The notes under the pieces: generated by a model
The model's database searches: none
What the model was told of the DNA's origin: nothing
Seen by the model: only the letters and a program-made list of their open reading frames with translations
Made by a program: the position numbers and the translations under genes
Part shown: in pieces, positions 17,156 through 26,349 of the stretch
How positions within the stretch are numbered: the stretch's first letter is position 1
How the letters are laid out: each line of letters begins with the position of its first letter
DNA from: Jiangella alkaliphila
GTDB taxonomy: Bacteria; Actinomycetota; Actinomycetes; Jiangellales; Jiangellaceae
Assembly (NCBI RefSeq): GCF_900105925.1
Contig: NZ_LT629791.1
Coordinates: 7,596,001-7,660,000, forward strand
DNA: 64,000 nucleotides
Direction: 5' to 3'

Positions 17156-17846
17156 AGCGGGCGACCGCCGCGACCAGGCGGTCGACGTGGTTGCCGTAGA
17201 CGGCGTCGACGCCGGTGGCGAGCAGCTGGTCGATGGCCGAGCGGCTCTGCGCGTCCCAGCCGAACGCGTGCACGCCGACCTCGTGGAACAGGTCCACGTA
17301 GATCGGCGTCCAATCCAGCCGGTGCAGGTTGACCGCGTCGACGCCGCGCGCCGCCAGCGTGCGGGCCCGGCCGCGGACGCCGTCCTGCAGGCGGCTCACC
17401 CGGGTGGAGTCGACCAGCCGGACGTCGGACGCCTGCGCCCGCCACGCGGTCACCACCGACAGTGACGGGTGACACAGCCAGGTCCGCTCCGGCGCGCCGC
17501 CCGCTCGGACCGCCGCGACCACTGGCGCGAACGCGGCCGGGTCCTTGACGTCCAGCGACAGCTCGAAGTCGGTGCCGCAGGCGGCGTACAGCTCCGCCAG
17601 CGACGGCACGTGCGCCGGCAGCTCCGAGCGCGGCAGCTCCGCGATCGGCCGGCGCCGGAACCGCGGCCCCACCACGCCGTCGTGGTCCAGCACGACGACG
17701 CCGTCGGCGCTCACCCAGGCGTCGCTCTCGAGGCCCGACGCGCCCAGGCGCAGCGCCAGCTCGAACGCCGACAGCGTGTTCTCGCGCTCCCGCGCCATGG
17801 CGCCACGGTGCGCGAACGTGATGGGCGGGATCCTGGGGACGCTCAT
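17148..17846 (-). CDS. Glycerophosphodiester phosphodiesterase family protein
   Basis: A TIM-barrel phosphodiesterase of 232 residues. The catalytic start FAHRGAMARERENTLSAFE carries the HRG and ENT elements, ESDAWVSADGVVVLDHD supplies the metal-binding acidic residues, and GVHAFGWDAQSRSAIDQLL is the late Trp segment. The second acidic motif reads LESD where E-x-D is usual, which is consistent with activity. Substrates are glycerophosphodiesters or similar lipids' head groups. No signal peptide, so it is probably cytosolic. The gene is convergent with NUDIX, and a 254-bp gap separates its start from the glutamate-cysteine ligase gene. Confidence 0.85.
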   Translation of the reverse strand: MSVPRIPPITFAHRGAMARERENTLSAFELALRLGASGLESDAWVSADGVVVLDHDGVVGPRFRRRPIAELPRSELPAHVPSLAELYAACGTDFELSLDVKDPAAFAPVVAAVRAGGAPERTWLCHPSLSVVTAWRAQASDVRLVDSTRVSRLQDGVRGRARTLAARGVDAVNLHRLDWTPIYVDLFHEVGVHAFGWDAQSRSAIDQLLATGVDAVYGNHVDRLVAAVARFS

Positions 17847-18100
17847 CGGTGCATCCTCTCAACCCTTGTCACGACGTGGTCGTGCTGCGAGGATTGGATC
17901 TTGAGCCAGCCCGCTCACCGCTTGCCCATGCCCGCCGCTGGCCGCGTCGGGTGCGCGTCGTCCCCGCCAGGCGCGATGCCTGTGACTCGCACTCGCTGGC
18001 GAAGCGATGCCTCTTGTCAATGCGTTGAGTGGTTTCACTACGCAAAAGGCGTGAGATTGGGCATTCCGTAATTAGCGGAAGGCGTGTAACACTTCCGGAC

Positions 18101-19231
18101 ATGCAGATCCCCTTCACGTCGTCCACCCACAGCAGCCTGGGCGTGGAATGGGAACTGCAACTGGTCGACCCCGAGACCCGCGAACTGACCTCCGGAGCCG
18201 TCGAGATCCTGGACGAGATCCGCCCGGCCGGCGCCGACGAGCACCCCAAGGCCAAGCACGAGCTGCTGCAGTCGACCATCGAGGTCGTCACCGGGGTGTG
18301 CCAGACGGTCGGCGAGGCCCGGGCCGACCTCGCCGAGACGGTGCGCACGGTGGCCAAGGCCGCCGACCGCCGGGGCCTGGCGCTGATGTGCGCCGGCACC
18401 CACCCGATCACCAACTGGAACAGCCAGAAGATCAGCCCGAAGCCGCGCTACGAGCAACTCGTCGAGAATCTGCAGTGGCTGGCCCGCCGGCTGCAGATCT
18501 TCGGCGTCCACGTCCACGTCGGCGTGCGCTCGCCGGAGAAAGTCATCCCGATTGTCAACGCGCTGACGTCGTACGTGCCGCACTTCCTGGCGCTGTCCGC
18601 CTCGTCGCCGTACTGGGTGGGCCACGACACCGGACTGGCGTCGGCGCGCAGCAAGGTGTTCGAGGCGCTGCCGACGGCCGGGCTGCCGTACCAGCTGTCC
18701 GGCTGGGACCAGTTCGAGAGCTACATGGGGACGCTGATCTCCACCCGCACCATCGACTCGGTCCGCGAGGTCTGGTGGGACATCCGCCCGCACCCCGACT
18801 TCGGCACCGTCGAGCTGCGCATCTGCGACGGCCTGCCCACGCTGGACGAGGTGTGCACCATCGCCGCGCTGGCCCAGTGTCTGGTCGAACGGCTGGATCG
18901 CGAGATCGACCGCGGCTACCGGCTGCCGTCGCCGAAGAACTGGGTGGTCCGCGAGAACAAGTGGCGCGCGGCCCGGTTCGGCCTCGACGCGGAGATCATC
19001 GTCGACGACCAGGACACCGTCGTGCCCGTGCGCAGGGCGTTGCTCGATTTGGCCGACGAACTCATGCCCATTGCCCGTAGACTGTCCTGCACCGCCGAAC
19101 TCGCCGGCATCGAACGCATTGTCGCGCAAGGTGCCAGCTATCAGCGGCAACGGACAATTGCAGAGGCGAACGGCGGTGATTTGACCAAGGTCGTCGACAG
19201 CCTCTTGGAAGAGATGGCAACGGGGTTGTGA
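18101..19231 (+). CDS. Carboxylate-amine ligase, YbdK/glutamate-cysteine ligase family
   Basis: An ATP-grasp-like ligase of 376 residues of the GCS2 family. The start LGVEWELQLVDPETREL carries the metal-binding glutamates; EHPKAKHELLQSTIEVVTGV, FGVHVHVGVRSPEK and EVWWDIRPHPDFGTVELRI are family hallmarks. It likely condenses glutamate with cysteine or another amine; gamma-glutamylcysteine formation is the named family activity. ATG 18101 fits family N-termini; the frame to 18029 is too long. A small hairpin (CGGAAG near 18078 against CTTCCG near 18096) ends just before the start, and no normal ribosome site is seen. It is followed after 4 bp by an M20 hydrolase on the same strand. Confidence 0.85.
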   Translation: MQIPFTSSTHSSLGVEWELQLVDPETRELTSGAVEILDEIRPAGADEHPKAKHELLQSTIEVVTGVCQTVGEARADLAETVRTVAKAADRRGLALMCAGTHPITNWNSQKISPKPRYEQLVENLQWLARRLQIFGVHVHVGVRSPEKVIPIVNALTSYVPHFLALSASSPYWVGHDTGLASARSKVFEALPTAGLPYQLSGWDQFESYMGTLISTRTIDSVREVWWDIRPHPDFGTVELRICDGLPTLDEVCTIAALAQCLVERLDREIDRGYRLPSPKNWVVRENKWRAARFGLDAEIIVDDQDTVVPVRRALLDLADELMPIARRLSCTAELAGIERIVAQGASYQRQRTIAEANGGDLTKVVDSLLEEMATGL

Positions 19232-19235
19232 CCGA

Positions 19236-20408
19236 GTGACCTACGACTGGCTTGCGAGCTGGCTCGATCTTCATACCGACGAACTCATCGCGCTGCGCCG
19301 CATGATCCACGCGCGGCCCGAGCTCGGCCTGAAGGAGCACCAGACCACCGACCTGCTCGTCCGGCAGCTGACGATGTCCGGCCTCGAGCCGCGGGTCCTG
19401 CCGCGCGGCACCGGCGTGGTCGTCGACATCGGCACCGGCTCGCGCACCGTCGCGCTGCGCGCCGACATCGATGCTCTGCCGCTCCCGGACCTCAAGGACG
19501 TCCCGTACCGCTCCACCGTCGACGGCGTCTGCCACGCCTGCGGCCACGACGCGCACACCGTCATGGCGCTCGGCGCGGCCATGGCGCTGGCGAAGGTGCC
19601 GCAGCTGCCCGGCCGGGTGCGGGTGATCTTCCAGCCCGGCGAAGAGATCATGGCCGGCGCCCGCGAGGTCATCGCCGCCGGCGCGCTCGAGGGCGTCGAG
19701 CGGGCGTTCGCGCTGCACTGCGACCCGCGGCTGCCGGTCGGCCAGGTCGGCGTGCGGTCCGGGCCCATCACGGCGGCCTGCGACCTCGTCGAGGTGCGCC
19801 TGTCCGGCCCCGGCGGCCACACCGCGCGGCCGCAGCTGACCGTGGACATCGTCGACACCATCTCGCGCATCGCGGTCGACGCGCCGGCGCTGCTGGCCAG
19901 GCAGATCGACATCCGCGCCGGGTTCTCGCTGGTGTGGGGGTCGGTCCAGGCCGGCGGCCCGCCCAACGCCATCCCGTCCGAGGGCGTCCTGCGGGGCACC
20001 GTCCGGGTGCTCGACCACGCGGCCTGGGCCGACGCGGAGAAGTACGTCCGCGCCGTCGTCCGCGACCTCGCGCACCCCAGCGGCGCCCGGGTCGAGATCG
20101 ACTACGAGCGCGGTGTGCCGCCGGTGGTGAACGACGAGGCCAGTGTCACGCTGATGCGCCAGGCCCTCGCCGCCGAGCTCGGCGCGCACGCCGTCACCGG
20201 CACGTCGACCAGCATGGGCGGCGAGGACTTCGCCTGGTACGGCGAGCACGTGCCACTGGCGCTGGCCCGCATCGGCGTGCACGGCAGCGCGCTGGCGAAG
20301 ATGGGCGACCTCCACCAGGGCGACTTCGACATCGACGAGAAGGCGCTGGGCTACGGCGTGCGGGCGTTCGTCAGCACGGCGCTGGCCGCGCTGACCGCGT
20401 CGCGCTGA
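19236..20408 (+). CDS. M20 family amidohydrolase (aminoacylase/hippurate hydrolase-like)
   Basis: A zinc-dependent amidohydrolase of 390 residues. Metal ligands and catalytic acids are seen in ALRADIDALPLPD, VCHACGHDAHTVMALG, IFQPGEEIMAGA and FALHCDPRLPVG; the dimerisation lid begins LSGPGGHTARP, and TSTSMGGEDFAWY carries the last ligand region. Such enzymes cleave N-acyl amino acids or small amides. GTG 19236 starts 4 bp after the ligase stop, so the pair forms an operon; a ligase and an amide hydrolase made together suggests turnover of one small amide-linked metabolite (inference). Confidence 0.87.
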   Translation: MTYDWLASWLDLHTDELIALRRMIHARPELGLKEHQTTDLLVRQLTMSGLEPRVLPRGTGVVVDIGTGSRTVALRADIDALPLPDLKDVPYRSTVDGVCHACGHDAHTVMALGAAMALAKVPQLPGRVRVIFQPGEEIMAGAREVIAAGALEGVERAFALHCDPRLPVGQVGVRSGPITAACDLVEVRLSGPGGHTARPQLTVDIVDTISRIAVDAPALLARQIDIRAGFSLVWGSVQAGGPPNAIPSEGVLRGTVRVLDHAAWADAEKYVRAVVRDLAHPSGARVEIDYERGVPPVVNDEASVTLMRQALAAELGAHAVTGTSTSMGGEDFAWYGEHVPLALARIGVHGSALAKMGDLHQGDFDIDEKALGYGVRAFVSTALAALTASR

Positions 20409-20417
20409 CCTCGCCGG

Positions 20418-20708
20418 CTAACAGGGGTCGCCGGTGGCGACGACCTCCCACACGGTGGCGGCCGGGCCGATGTACTGGCTCTCGCCGGCGGGAACGCAGT
20501 CGTAGTTGAACGGCGCCGGCGGCAGGACGATGTGCCAGCGGACCTCCTGCCCCTGTGACGTGCAGTTCGACCAGTAGCGGTTGCCGTTGACCACGTAGGT
20601 TCCGCAGACCTCGGAGGCGGGCGCCGGAGCGACCCCGGCGGCCAGCAGGCTCGCCACGAGTCCGGCCGCCGCCGCGCTCAGCCCCAGGGTTCGTCGGGAT
20701 CGCTGCAC
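20418..20708 (-). CDS. Small secreted protein, DUF6355-like
   Basis: A 96-residue exported protein. The signal peptide covers about residues 1-32 (GLVASLLAAGVAPAPAS cleavage area). The mature part has four cysteines in a pattern C-G-x-Y, W-x-N-C, Y-D-C-V, G-D-P-C, as in the small actinobacterial proteins filed under DUF6355. Two disulphides are likely. GTG 20708 is preceded by GGAGG. The gene overlaps the end of the upstream small secreted protein gene by 31 bp and is probably co-transcribed. Function unknown. Confidence 0.7.
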   Translation of the reverse strand: MQRSRRTLGLSAAAAGLVASLLAAGVAPAPASEVCGTYVVNGNRYWSNCTSQGQEVRWHIVLPPAPFNYDCVPAGESQYIGPAATVWEVVATGDPC

Positions 20709-20896
20709 GGTTCCCCCTCCGAATAGGCGTTGACGATCGGGTCACGGAAATAGCCGGAAACGTGGACGAATGCGGTACCCACCTGGTAGTAGCCGCATGG
20801 GGGTGGCACCGCCGCGGCCGGGGCTGCCGCACCGCCGGCCAGCAGGCCGCCTGCGGTCACCGCGGCGACGGCGCACGACACAATTGCCCGTTTCAC
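20678..20896 (-). CDS. Small secreted protein, short paralogue of the next gene
   Basis: A 72-residue protein with a clear signal peptide (AVAAVTAGGLLAGGAAAPAAA) and a short mature part starting PPPCGYYQVGTA. The CGYY start resembles the downstream 96-residue protein, but the Cys pattern is cut short and the C-terminus (CSDPDEPWG) is unrelated because the frame runs into the next gene's signal-peptide region. It may be a truncated paralogue. GTG 20896 has GGAG 8 nt upstream. An inverted repeat at 20927-20949 lies in its promoter region. Confidence 0.62.
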   Translation of the reverse strand: MKRAIVSCAVAAVTAGGLLAGGAAAPAAAVPPPCGYYQVGTAFVHVSGYFRDPIVNAYSEGEPCSDPDEPWG

Positions 20897-20926
20897 GGTA
20901 GTTTCTCCATTTCAATGTGGGAACAC

Positions 20927-20949
20927 GTAGTTACATTTCCACTAACTAC
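20927..20949. promoter_or_regulatory. Inverted repeat upstream of the small secreted protein genes
   Basis: GTAGTTA, 9 bp, TAACTAC: a perfect 7-bp dyad in an AT-rich stretch about 31 bp upstream of GTG 20896. GTAGTT recurs at 20898-20903 next to the ribosome site. This looks like an operator for an unknown repressor or activator. Confidence 0.45.
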
Positions 20950-20982
20950 CCCATGATGAAACGCATAAACCCCTTGTGGCTT

Positions 20983-22614
20983 TCAGCCCGGGCAGCCCTG
21001 CTGCTCGGCGCCGTCGACGGGGACCGGCAGGGTGCCGCGGGCCGGTGACGTGCCGGCCAGCACCTCGGCCAAGGCCCGGAACGCTCCGGGCGTCCGCCCG
21101 TACAGCGCGATCTTCACCGGCGCGTCGCTGGCGCCCAGGGCGTACGGGCGGTCCAGCGCCACCACGACGTCGCCCGAGCCGGGCTCCGTCCCGCCGAGCA
21201 GCCGCACCGTGGTCGGCGCGCCGGCATCGGTCGTGAGCCCGGCGGCGGCCGCGGCCTCGTCGAAGCGGACGCGGTCGGCCTCCTCACCGCCCACCACCCG
21301 GATGACGCCGTCGACCAGCGGCCCCGCACAGGCTCCGGCGACCACCGTCACGCCGCCCAGCGACTCCGCGTAGGAGAGGTCCTCGTGCGAGCCGACGGCG
21401 GCCGCGTCGGGCGCCGGGCCGGCCGCCTCGTGCAGCATGAGCGCGACGCCGCGGGTGGCCGCCTCGGCCAGCCGGTCCGCGGGCAGCTCGCCGCTCGCGA
21501 CCGCGTCGACGATGGCGGTGTGCGCGGCCTCGACGTCGGCCGGCATGAGCACGATGTCCGCGCCGGCGGCCAGCGCCCGCACGGCGGCCGCGCCGGAGCC
21601 GTAGCCGTCGCTGATCGCGGCCATGTCCTGCGCGTCGGTGACGACCGCGCCCTCGAAGCCGAGCTCGTCCCGCAGCAGGCCGATGACCTCCGGCGACAGC
21701 GACGACGGCACGCCCGGGTCGACGGCTTCGACGTCGATGTGGGCGACCATGATCGCTTCGGCGCCGGCCTCGACCGCCGCCTGGAACGGGACGAAGTCGC
21801 GGGCACGCAGCTCGTCCAGGCTCGACGTCTGCACCGGCAGCTCCTCGTGGCTGTCGGCCGGCACCGAGCCGTGCCCCGGGAAGTGCTTGGGCACCGCGAC
21901 GATGCCCGACTCGGCGTAGCCGCGCAGCGACGCCTGGACGGTCTCGGCGACGACCTGCGGGTCCGACGACGCCGACCGGGTGCCGATGGTGGGGTCGTCG
22001 GCGCCGGTCGTGACGTCGGCGTCGGGCGCGAACACCATGGTCAGCCCCATGGCGCGCAGCTCCTCGCCGCTGGCCTGCGCGACCTGCGCAGCCAGTTCCG
22101 TGTCGCGGGACGCGCCCAGCGTCATGTAGGCGGGGAACTCCGTCGCCGGCTCGGTGATCCGCGCGACCGTGCCGCCCTCCTGGTCGATGCCGACGATGAC
22201 CGGGTAGCCGCGGTCGCCGCCGGCCTCCTGGATGGCCGCGGTCGCGTCGGTGACCTGCTGCGGCGACTCGACGTTGTCGCCCATGAGGATGACGCCGCCG
22301 AGCCCGAGGTCGGCGATGCGCTCGACCGGCGGCTCGAGGCCCGCGTACCGCGCGACGATGACCTGGCCGGCCTGCCGCTCGACCGGCAGGTCCGCGACGA
22401 TGGCGGCGGCCTGGTCGTACTCGTCCTGCGTGGGTCCCCAGGCCAGCGGCGGGGCGGTCGTGGGGGTCGGCGACGGGCTGGTGGTCGGTGCGCTCGACGT
22501 CGTGGCCGGGGTGTCGGCGTCGTCGTCGCTGGAGCCGCCGGTGTCGCCGTCGCCTCCGGAACCGCAGGAGGCCAGCAGCACCGCGCCGGCGAGGAGGAGG
22601 ATCAGTCGCCGCAT
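20983..22614 (-). CDS. GH3-family glycosidase lipoprotein (beta-N-acetylhexosaminidase/NagZ-like)
   Basis: A lipid-anchored glycoside hydrolase of 543 residues. The signal peptide ends in lipobox LLASC, followed by a long Ser/Thr/Pro linker (about residues 20-55). The catalytic domain shows VIVGIDQEGGTVARI, KHFPGHGSVPADSHEELP (the NagZ His-loop with catalytic Asp-His) and VTDAQDMAAI with the candidate nucleophile. Members remove terminal N-acetylglucosamine from cell-wall fragments. ATG 22614 is chosen because the lipoprotein signal starts there; the frame upstream to 24084 would lie antisense to the P450. A C-terminal extension of about 130 residues carries two further cysteines. Confidence 0.83.
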   Translation of the reverse strand: MRRLILLLAGAVLLASCGSGGDGDTGGSSDDDADTPATTSSAPTTSPSPTPTTAPPLAWGPTQDEYDQAAAIVADLPVERQAGQVIVARYAGLEPPVERIADLGLGGVILMGDNVESPQQVTDATAAIQEAGGDRGYPVIVGIDQEGGTVARITEPATEFPAYMTLGASRDTELAAQVAQASGEELRAMGLTMVFAPDADVTTGADDPTIGTRSASSDPQVVAETVQASLRGYAESGIVAVPKHFPGHGSVPADSHEELPVQTSSLDELRARDFVPFQAAVEAGAEAIMVAHIDVEAVDPGVPSSLSPEVIGLLRDELGFEGAVVTDAQDMAAISDGYGSGAAAVRALAAGADIVLMPADVEAAHTAIVDAVASGELPADRLAEAATRGVALMLHEAAGPAPDAAAVGSHEDLSYAESLGGVTVVAGACAGPLVDGVIRVVGGEEADRVRFDEAAAAAGLTTDAGAPTTVRLLGGTEPGSGDVVVALDRPYALGASDAPVKIALYGRTPGAFRALAEVLAGTSPARGTLPVPVDGAEQQGCPG

Positions 22615-22695
22615 TTCCGCCAGTCTGCCACGCCGGCCGTCCGCCCCGTGAGCGAACGGGTGGCGGTGGCGGCGGCGCGCTCGTAGCGTCAGGGT

Positions 22696-24024
22696 ATGCG
22701 CCGCCCGCTGCCGGTCGTCGGTGATCTGCTCGCGTTCCAGTCCGATCGGCTCCGCTTCGTCACCTCGATGCACCGCGACCAGGGCGACGTCGCCCGGTTC
22801 CGGCTCGGGCCGTTCCCGGTGTGGCAGCTGGCGCATCCCGACTACGTCCGTCAGGTGCTGGTGACCGACGCGGCCGGGTTCCGCAAGGGCATGGTGCTGC
22901 AGCGCGCCCGCGTCGTGCTCGGCGACGGCTTGCTCACCGCCGAGGGCGACGTGCACCGTCACCACCGCGACCTCGTGCAGCCGGCGTTCCACTCGCGGCG
23001 GATCACCGGCTACGGGTCGGTGATGATCGACCGCGCCTCGGCCGTCGCGTCGTCGTGGCCGGCGCGGGAGCCGCTGGACGTGCACGCGGCGACGGTCCGG
23101 ATGACGGTCGAGACCGCCGGGTCGACGCTGCTCGGCGCGTCGGTGGACGTCGGGACGGTCGAGGGGGCGCTGGCGGACTTCCTCAGCGCCTACAAGCTGG
23201 CGTTCCTGCCGTTCAGCCAGCGGCTGCAGGGGCTGCCGGTCGGCCCGATGCGGCGGCTGCGGCGCGGGCGGAAGCGGCTGCACGGCGTGGTCGACGCGGT
23301 GGTCGCCGAGCGCGAGACGTCCGGCCGCGACGGCGGCGACCTGCTGTCGGCGCTGGTCCTGGGCTCGCCGGACGAGCGGCTGTCCGACGAGGAACTGCGC
23401 GACGAGGCGACGACGCTGCTGCTGGCCGGCCACGAGACGACGGCCAACACGCTGGCGTTCGCTCTGCACCTGCTGGCGTCGCACCCGTCCGTGCAGGCGT
23501 CCGTGCACGACGAGGTCGACGCGGTGGTCGGCGGGCGTGGCGCCGACGACGCCCGGCCGGAGCCGTCCGATGCCGACCGGCTGCCGCTGTGCCGCGCCGT
23601 CGTCTCCGAGGCGCTGCGCCTCTACCCGCCGTCGTGGATGATGGGCCGCCAAGCACTCGTCTCGCACCAGGTGGGCGACCAAGTCATCGAGCCGGGCGAC
23701 CTCGTCCTCCTGCCCCAGTGGGTCGTCCACCACGATCCGCGCTGGTGGCCGCAGCCGTTCTCGTTCGACCCGGAGCGCTGGCTGGACGGCGCCGGGGCCG
23801 GCTCGGGCTCGGGCGACCGGCCGCGGTGGGCGTTCTTCCCGTTCGGCGCCGGGCTGCGCCGCTGCATCGGCGAGGGGTTCGCCTGGACCGAGGCGGTACT
23901 CGGCCTCGCCACCATCGCGCGGCGCTGGCGGCTGCGCCCCGTCCCCGGCCGACCGCTGCGGCTGGACCCGCTGATCACCCTCCGACCCCGCGGCGGTCTC
24001 TGGCTGATCCCCGAGCCCCGCTAG
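22696..24024 (+). CDS. Cytochrome P450
   Basis: A soluble haem monooxygenase of 442 residues. The I-helix oxygen-activation motif is LLAGHETTANT, the ExxR motif is SEALRLYPPSW, the PERW motif lies in SFDPERWLDG and the haem-ligand loop is FPFGAGLRRCIGEGFAW. The PERW/FPFGxGxRxCIG style is closer to CYP102/CYP4-like bacterial P450s than to the short macrolide-type CYPs. No ferredoxin or reductase gene is adjacent, so redox partners come from elsewhere. Substrate unknown. It is divergent from the GH3 gene and followed by a perfect hairpin terminator. Confidence 0.92.
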   Translation: MRRPLPVVGDLLAFQSDRLRFVTSMHRDQGDVARFRLGPFPVWQLAHPDYVRQVLVTDAAGFRKGMVLQRARVVLGDGLLTAEGDVHRHHRDLVQPAFHSRRITGYGSVMIDRASAVASSWPAREPLDVHAATVRMTVETAGSTLLGASVDVGTVEGALADFLSAYKLAFLPFSQRLQGLPVGPMRRLRRGRKRLHGVVDAVVAERETSGRDGGDLLSALVLGSPDERLSDEELRDEATTLLLAGHETTANTLAFALHLLASHPSVQASVHDEVDAVVGGRGADDARPEPSDADRLPLCRAVVSEALRLYPPSWMMGRQALVSHQVGDQVIEPGDLVLLPQWVVHHDPRWWPQPFSFDPERWLDGAGAGSGSGDRPRWAFFPFGAGLRRCIGEGFAWTEAVLGLATIARRWRLRPVPGRPLRLDPLITLRPRGGLWLIPEPR

Positions 24025-24066
24025 CTGCGGCGTCGCCGCGCTGGAGTCGGTGCATCCGTTCGGACG

Positions 24067-24105
24067 TGTTGACTTGAGCGCCAACTGTTGGCGCTCAAGT
24101 CAACA
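24067..24105 (+). terminator. Long perfect hairpin after the P450 gene
   Basis: An 18-bp perfect inverted repeat (24067-24084 and 24088-24105; left arm begins TGTTGACTTGAGC) with a 3-nt loop and no U-tract, 42 bp after the P450 stop. Confidence 0.7.
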
Positions 24106-24164
24106 GGCGCGAACGCACCTTGACCTCCCGGCCCCGCGCCGACCGGGGTCGATAACGTGGCGGC

Positions 24165-24812
24165 ATGGATGCGGTGGTCTTCGATCTCGACGGCGTGCTG
24201 GTCGACTCCGAGCGGGCGTGGGACGAGGTGCGGCGGGCGGTGGTGGCGGAGCACGGCGGGGCGTGGACTGACGCCGCGACGCGGGCCATGCAGGGGATGA
24301 GCACGCAGGAGTGGGCCCGGTACCTGGTCGACGACCTCGGGGCGAACCTGACGCCGGACGAGGTCGCGAAGGCCGTCGTGGACGAGATGGCCCGCCGGTA
24401 CGCCGACGCGCCGCCGGTCATCGACGGCGCGGTCGACGCCGTGCGGGCGGTCGCCGCGCGGCAGCCGGTCGGCATCGCCAGCTCGTCCCCGCCGGTGCTG
24501 ATCGCGTCGTTCCTGTCGTACGCCGGTCTGACGAAGCTGGTGCCGGTTGTGGTGTCCAGCGAAGAGGTCGCCGTCGGCAAACCTGCCCCGGACGTCTACC
24601 TCGAGGCCGCCCGCCGCCTGGACGCCGACCCGCGGCGCTGCGCCGCAGTCGAGGACTCTACCAACGGGCTGCGCTCGGCCCACGCCGCGGGCATGACCGT
24701 CATCGCGGTGCCGAACCCGCACTTCCCGCCCGACCCGGACGTCCTCGCCGCGACCGCCAGCGCCGTCCTCGACGACATCGCCACCCTCCCGGCCGCGCTC
24801 GACAAGCTCTAA
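24165..24812 (+). CDS. HAD-IA family hydrolase (phosphoglycolate phosphatase/phosphoglucomutase-like)
   Basis: A haloacid-dehalogenase-type phosphatase of 215 residues. Motif I is [12 protein letters not shown] (nucleophile and acid/base Asp), motif II is GIASSSPP, the motif III Lys lies in [15 protein letters not shown] and motif IV is [14 protein letters not shown]. The cap insert of subclass IA follows motif I. The substrate is a small phosphate ester, not determined. The stop codon overlaps that of the convergent tsaD gene. Confidence 0.87.
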   Translation: MDAVVFDLDGVLVDSERAWDEVRRAVVAEHGGAWTDAATRAMQGMSTQEWARYLVDDLGANLTPDEVAKAVVDEMARRYADAPPVIDGAVDAVRAVAARQPVGIASSSPPVLIASFLSYAGLTKLVPVVVSSEEVAVGKPAPDVYLEAARRLDADPRRCAAVEDSTNGLRSAHAAGMTVIAVPNPHFPPDPDVLAATASAVLDDIATLPAALDKL

Positions 24813-25858
24813 CCGACCAGCACCTGGGTGACCGGGAGCGAGGAGTCGGAGGCGAAGTCCAGCGACGACGGCGGCAGCCCGCGCTCGACGACGGCGGCGC
24901 CGAGGGCGGCGATCATCGCGCCGTTGTCGGTGCAGAGCGAGAACCGCGGCTGCCGCAGCTCGATGCCGGCCGCGGCGCAGCGCTCGCGGGTGAGGTCGCG
25001 CAGCCGGGCGTTGGCCGCCACCCCGCCGGCCAGGACCATCGTCGAGATGCCGCGTTCCTGACAGGCCAGCACGGCCTTGCGGGTGAGCACGTCCGCGACC
25101 GCCTCCTGGAAGCCGGCGGCGACGTCGGCGACCGGCACGGTCTCACCGGCCCGCTCCGCCGTCTCGACCCAGCGCGCGACCGAGGTCTTGAGCCCGGAGA
25201 AGGAGAAGTCGTAGCGATGCCGCTCCAGGTCGCGCGGGCTGGTGAGGCCGCGCGGGAACCGGATCGCCGCGGGGTCGCCGCCGACCGCCGCCTTCTGGAT
25301 GTTCGGCCCGCCCGGGTACTTCAGCCCGATCAGCCGGGCGACCTTGTCGAACGCCTCGCCGGCGGCGTCGTCGAGGGTCTGGCCGAGCAGCGTGGCCGAG
25401 GTCGCGATGTCCTCGACCAGCAGGATCTCGGTGTGGCCGCCGGACACCAGCAGCGCGACGACGGGCTCGGTGAGCGGGCCGTTCTCGAGCTGCTCCGCGG
25501 CGACGTGGCCGACCAGGTGATTGACGCCGTAGAGCGGCTTGCCGAGGGCGACGGCCAGCGCCTTGGCCGCCGACACCCCGACCATCAGCGCGCCGGCCAG
25601 GCCCGGCCCGGCGGTGACGGCGACCGCGTCGACGTCCGCGAGCGTCACCCCGGCCTCGGACAGCGCCCGGTGCAGCGTCGGCACCATCGCCTCGAGGTGC
25701 GCCCGGCTGGCCACCTCGGGGACGACGCCGCCGAAGCGGACGTGCTCGTCGACGGAACTGGCGACGGCGTTGGCGAGCAACGTGGTGCCGCGCACCAGGC
25801 CGACGCCGGTCTCGTCGCAGGAGGTCTCGATGCCGAGGATCAGGGGCTGGTCGCTCAC
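24809..25858 (-). CDS. tsaD: tRNA N6-adenosine threonylcarbamoyltransferase TsaD
   Basis: Transfers the threonylcarbamoyl group to A37 of ANN-decoding tRNAs, working with TsaB and TsaE. 349 residues, normal length. The start [17 protein letters not shown], the metal-binding [11 protein letters not shown] (H-x-x-x-H), [10 protein letters not shown] and [17 protein letters not shown] are diagnostic. GTG 25858 is chosen; the frame continues upstream through rimI without meaning. It starts 8 bp after the rimI stop, completing the tsaB-rimI-tsaD run. Confidence 0.95.
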   Translation of the reverse strand: MSDQPLILGIETSCDETGVGLVRGTTLLANAVASSVDEHVRFGGVVPEVASRAHLEAMVPTLHRALSEAGVTLADVDAVAVTAGPGLAGALMVGVSAAKALAVALGKPLYGVNHLVGHVAAEQLENGPLTEPVVALLVSGGHTEILLVEDIATSATLLGQTLDDAAGEAFDKVARLIGLKYPGGPNIQKAAVGGDPAAIRFPRGLTSPRDLERHRYDFSFSGLKTSVARWVETAERAGETVPVADVAAGFQEAVADVLTRKAVLACQERGISTMVLAGGVAANARLRDLTRERCAAAGIELRQPRFSLCTDNGAMIAALGAAVVERGLPPSSLDFASDSSLPVTQVLVG

Positions 25859-25866
25859 GCCGTTGA

Positions 25867-26349
25867 TTATCGCTCCGCCTCGGCCGCGGCCCGCAGCCAC
25901 TTCCGCAGGACCAGTCCGTCGCGGCCGCCGCCGTAGTACCGGCGCCGCACGGCGATCCGCTCGAATCCGTGCCGCGCGTAGAACGTCTTGGCCGGCTCGT
26001 TGTCGGCGCGCACGTCCAGCAGCAGCTCGGTGGCGCCGCGGCGGCGGGCCTCCGTCTCGAGCGCCGTCATCAGCAGCGTGCCGACGCCGCCGCGCTGGTG
26101 GGCTGGGCTGACGGCGATGGTCATGACGTCCGCGGGGTCGCCCGCGAAGACCGGGGCCTGCAGGCCGGCGTAGCCGACGACCTCGCCGCCGGCCTCGGCG
26201 ACGAGGTACCAGCGGGTGTCCGGGACGCCGGCCAGCTCGGACCGGAACTGCTCGGCCGACCACGGCGGGTCGCCGGCGAACAGCTCCTGCTCCAGCGCCA
26301 CGACGACATCGAGGTCGGCCGGGGTCATCGGCCGCAGCGCGGCCGTCAC
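25867..26349 (-). CDS. rimI: Ribosomal protein S18-alanine N-acetyltransferase RimI
   Basis: A GNAT acetyltransferase of 160 residues. The acetyl-CoA loop region is [17 protein letters not shown] and the family end [20 protein letters not shown], then [14 protein letters not shown], is characteristic of RimI. It acetylates the N-terminus of S18 in other bacteria; in actinobacteria the range may be wider. It overlaps tsaB by 4 bp (26346-26349) and lies directly before tsaD, the standard arrangement. Confidence 0.92.
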   Translation of the reverse strand: MTAALRPMTPADLDVVVALEQELFAGDPPWSAEQFRSELAGVPDTRWYLVAEAGGEVVGYAGLQAPVFAGDPADVMTIAVSPAHQRGGVGTLLMTALETEARRRGATELLLDVRADNEPAKTFYARHGFERIAVRRRYYGGGRDGLVLRKWLRAAAEAER

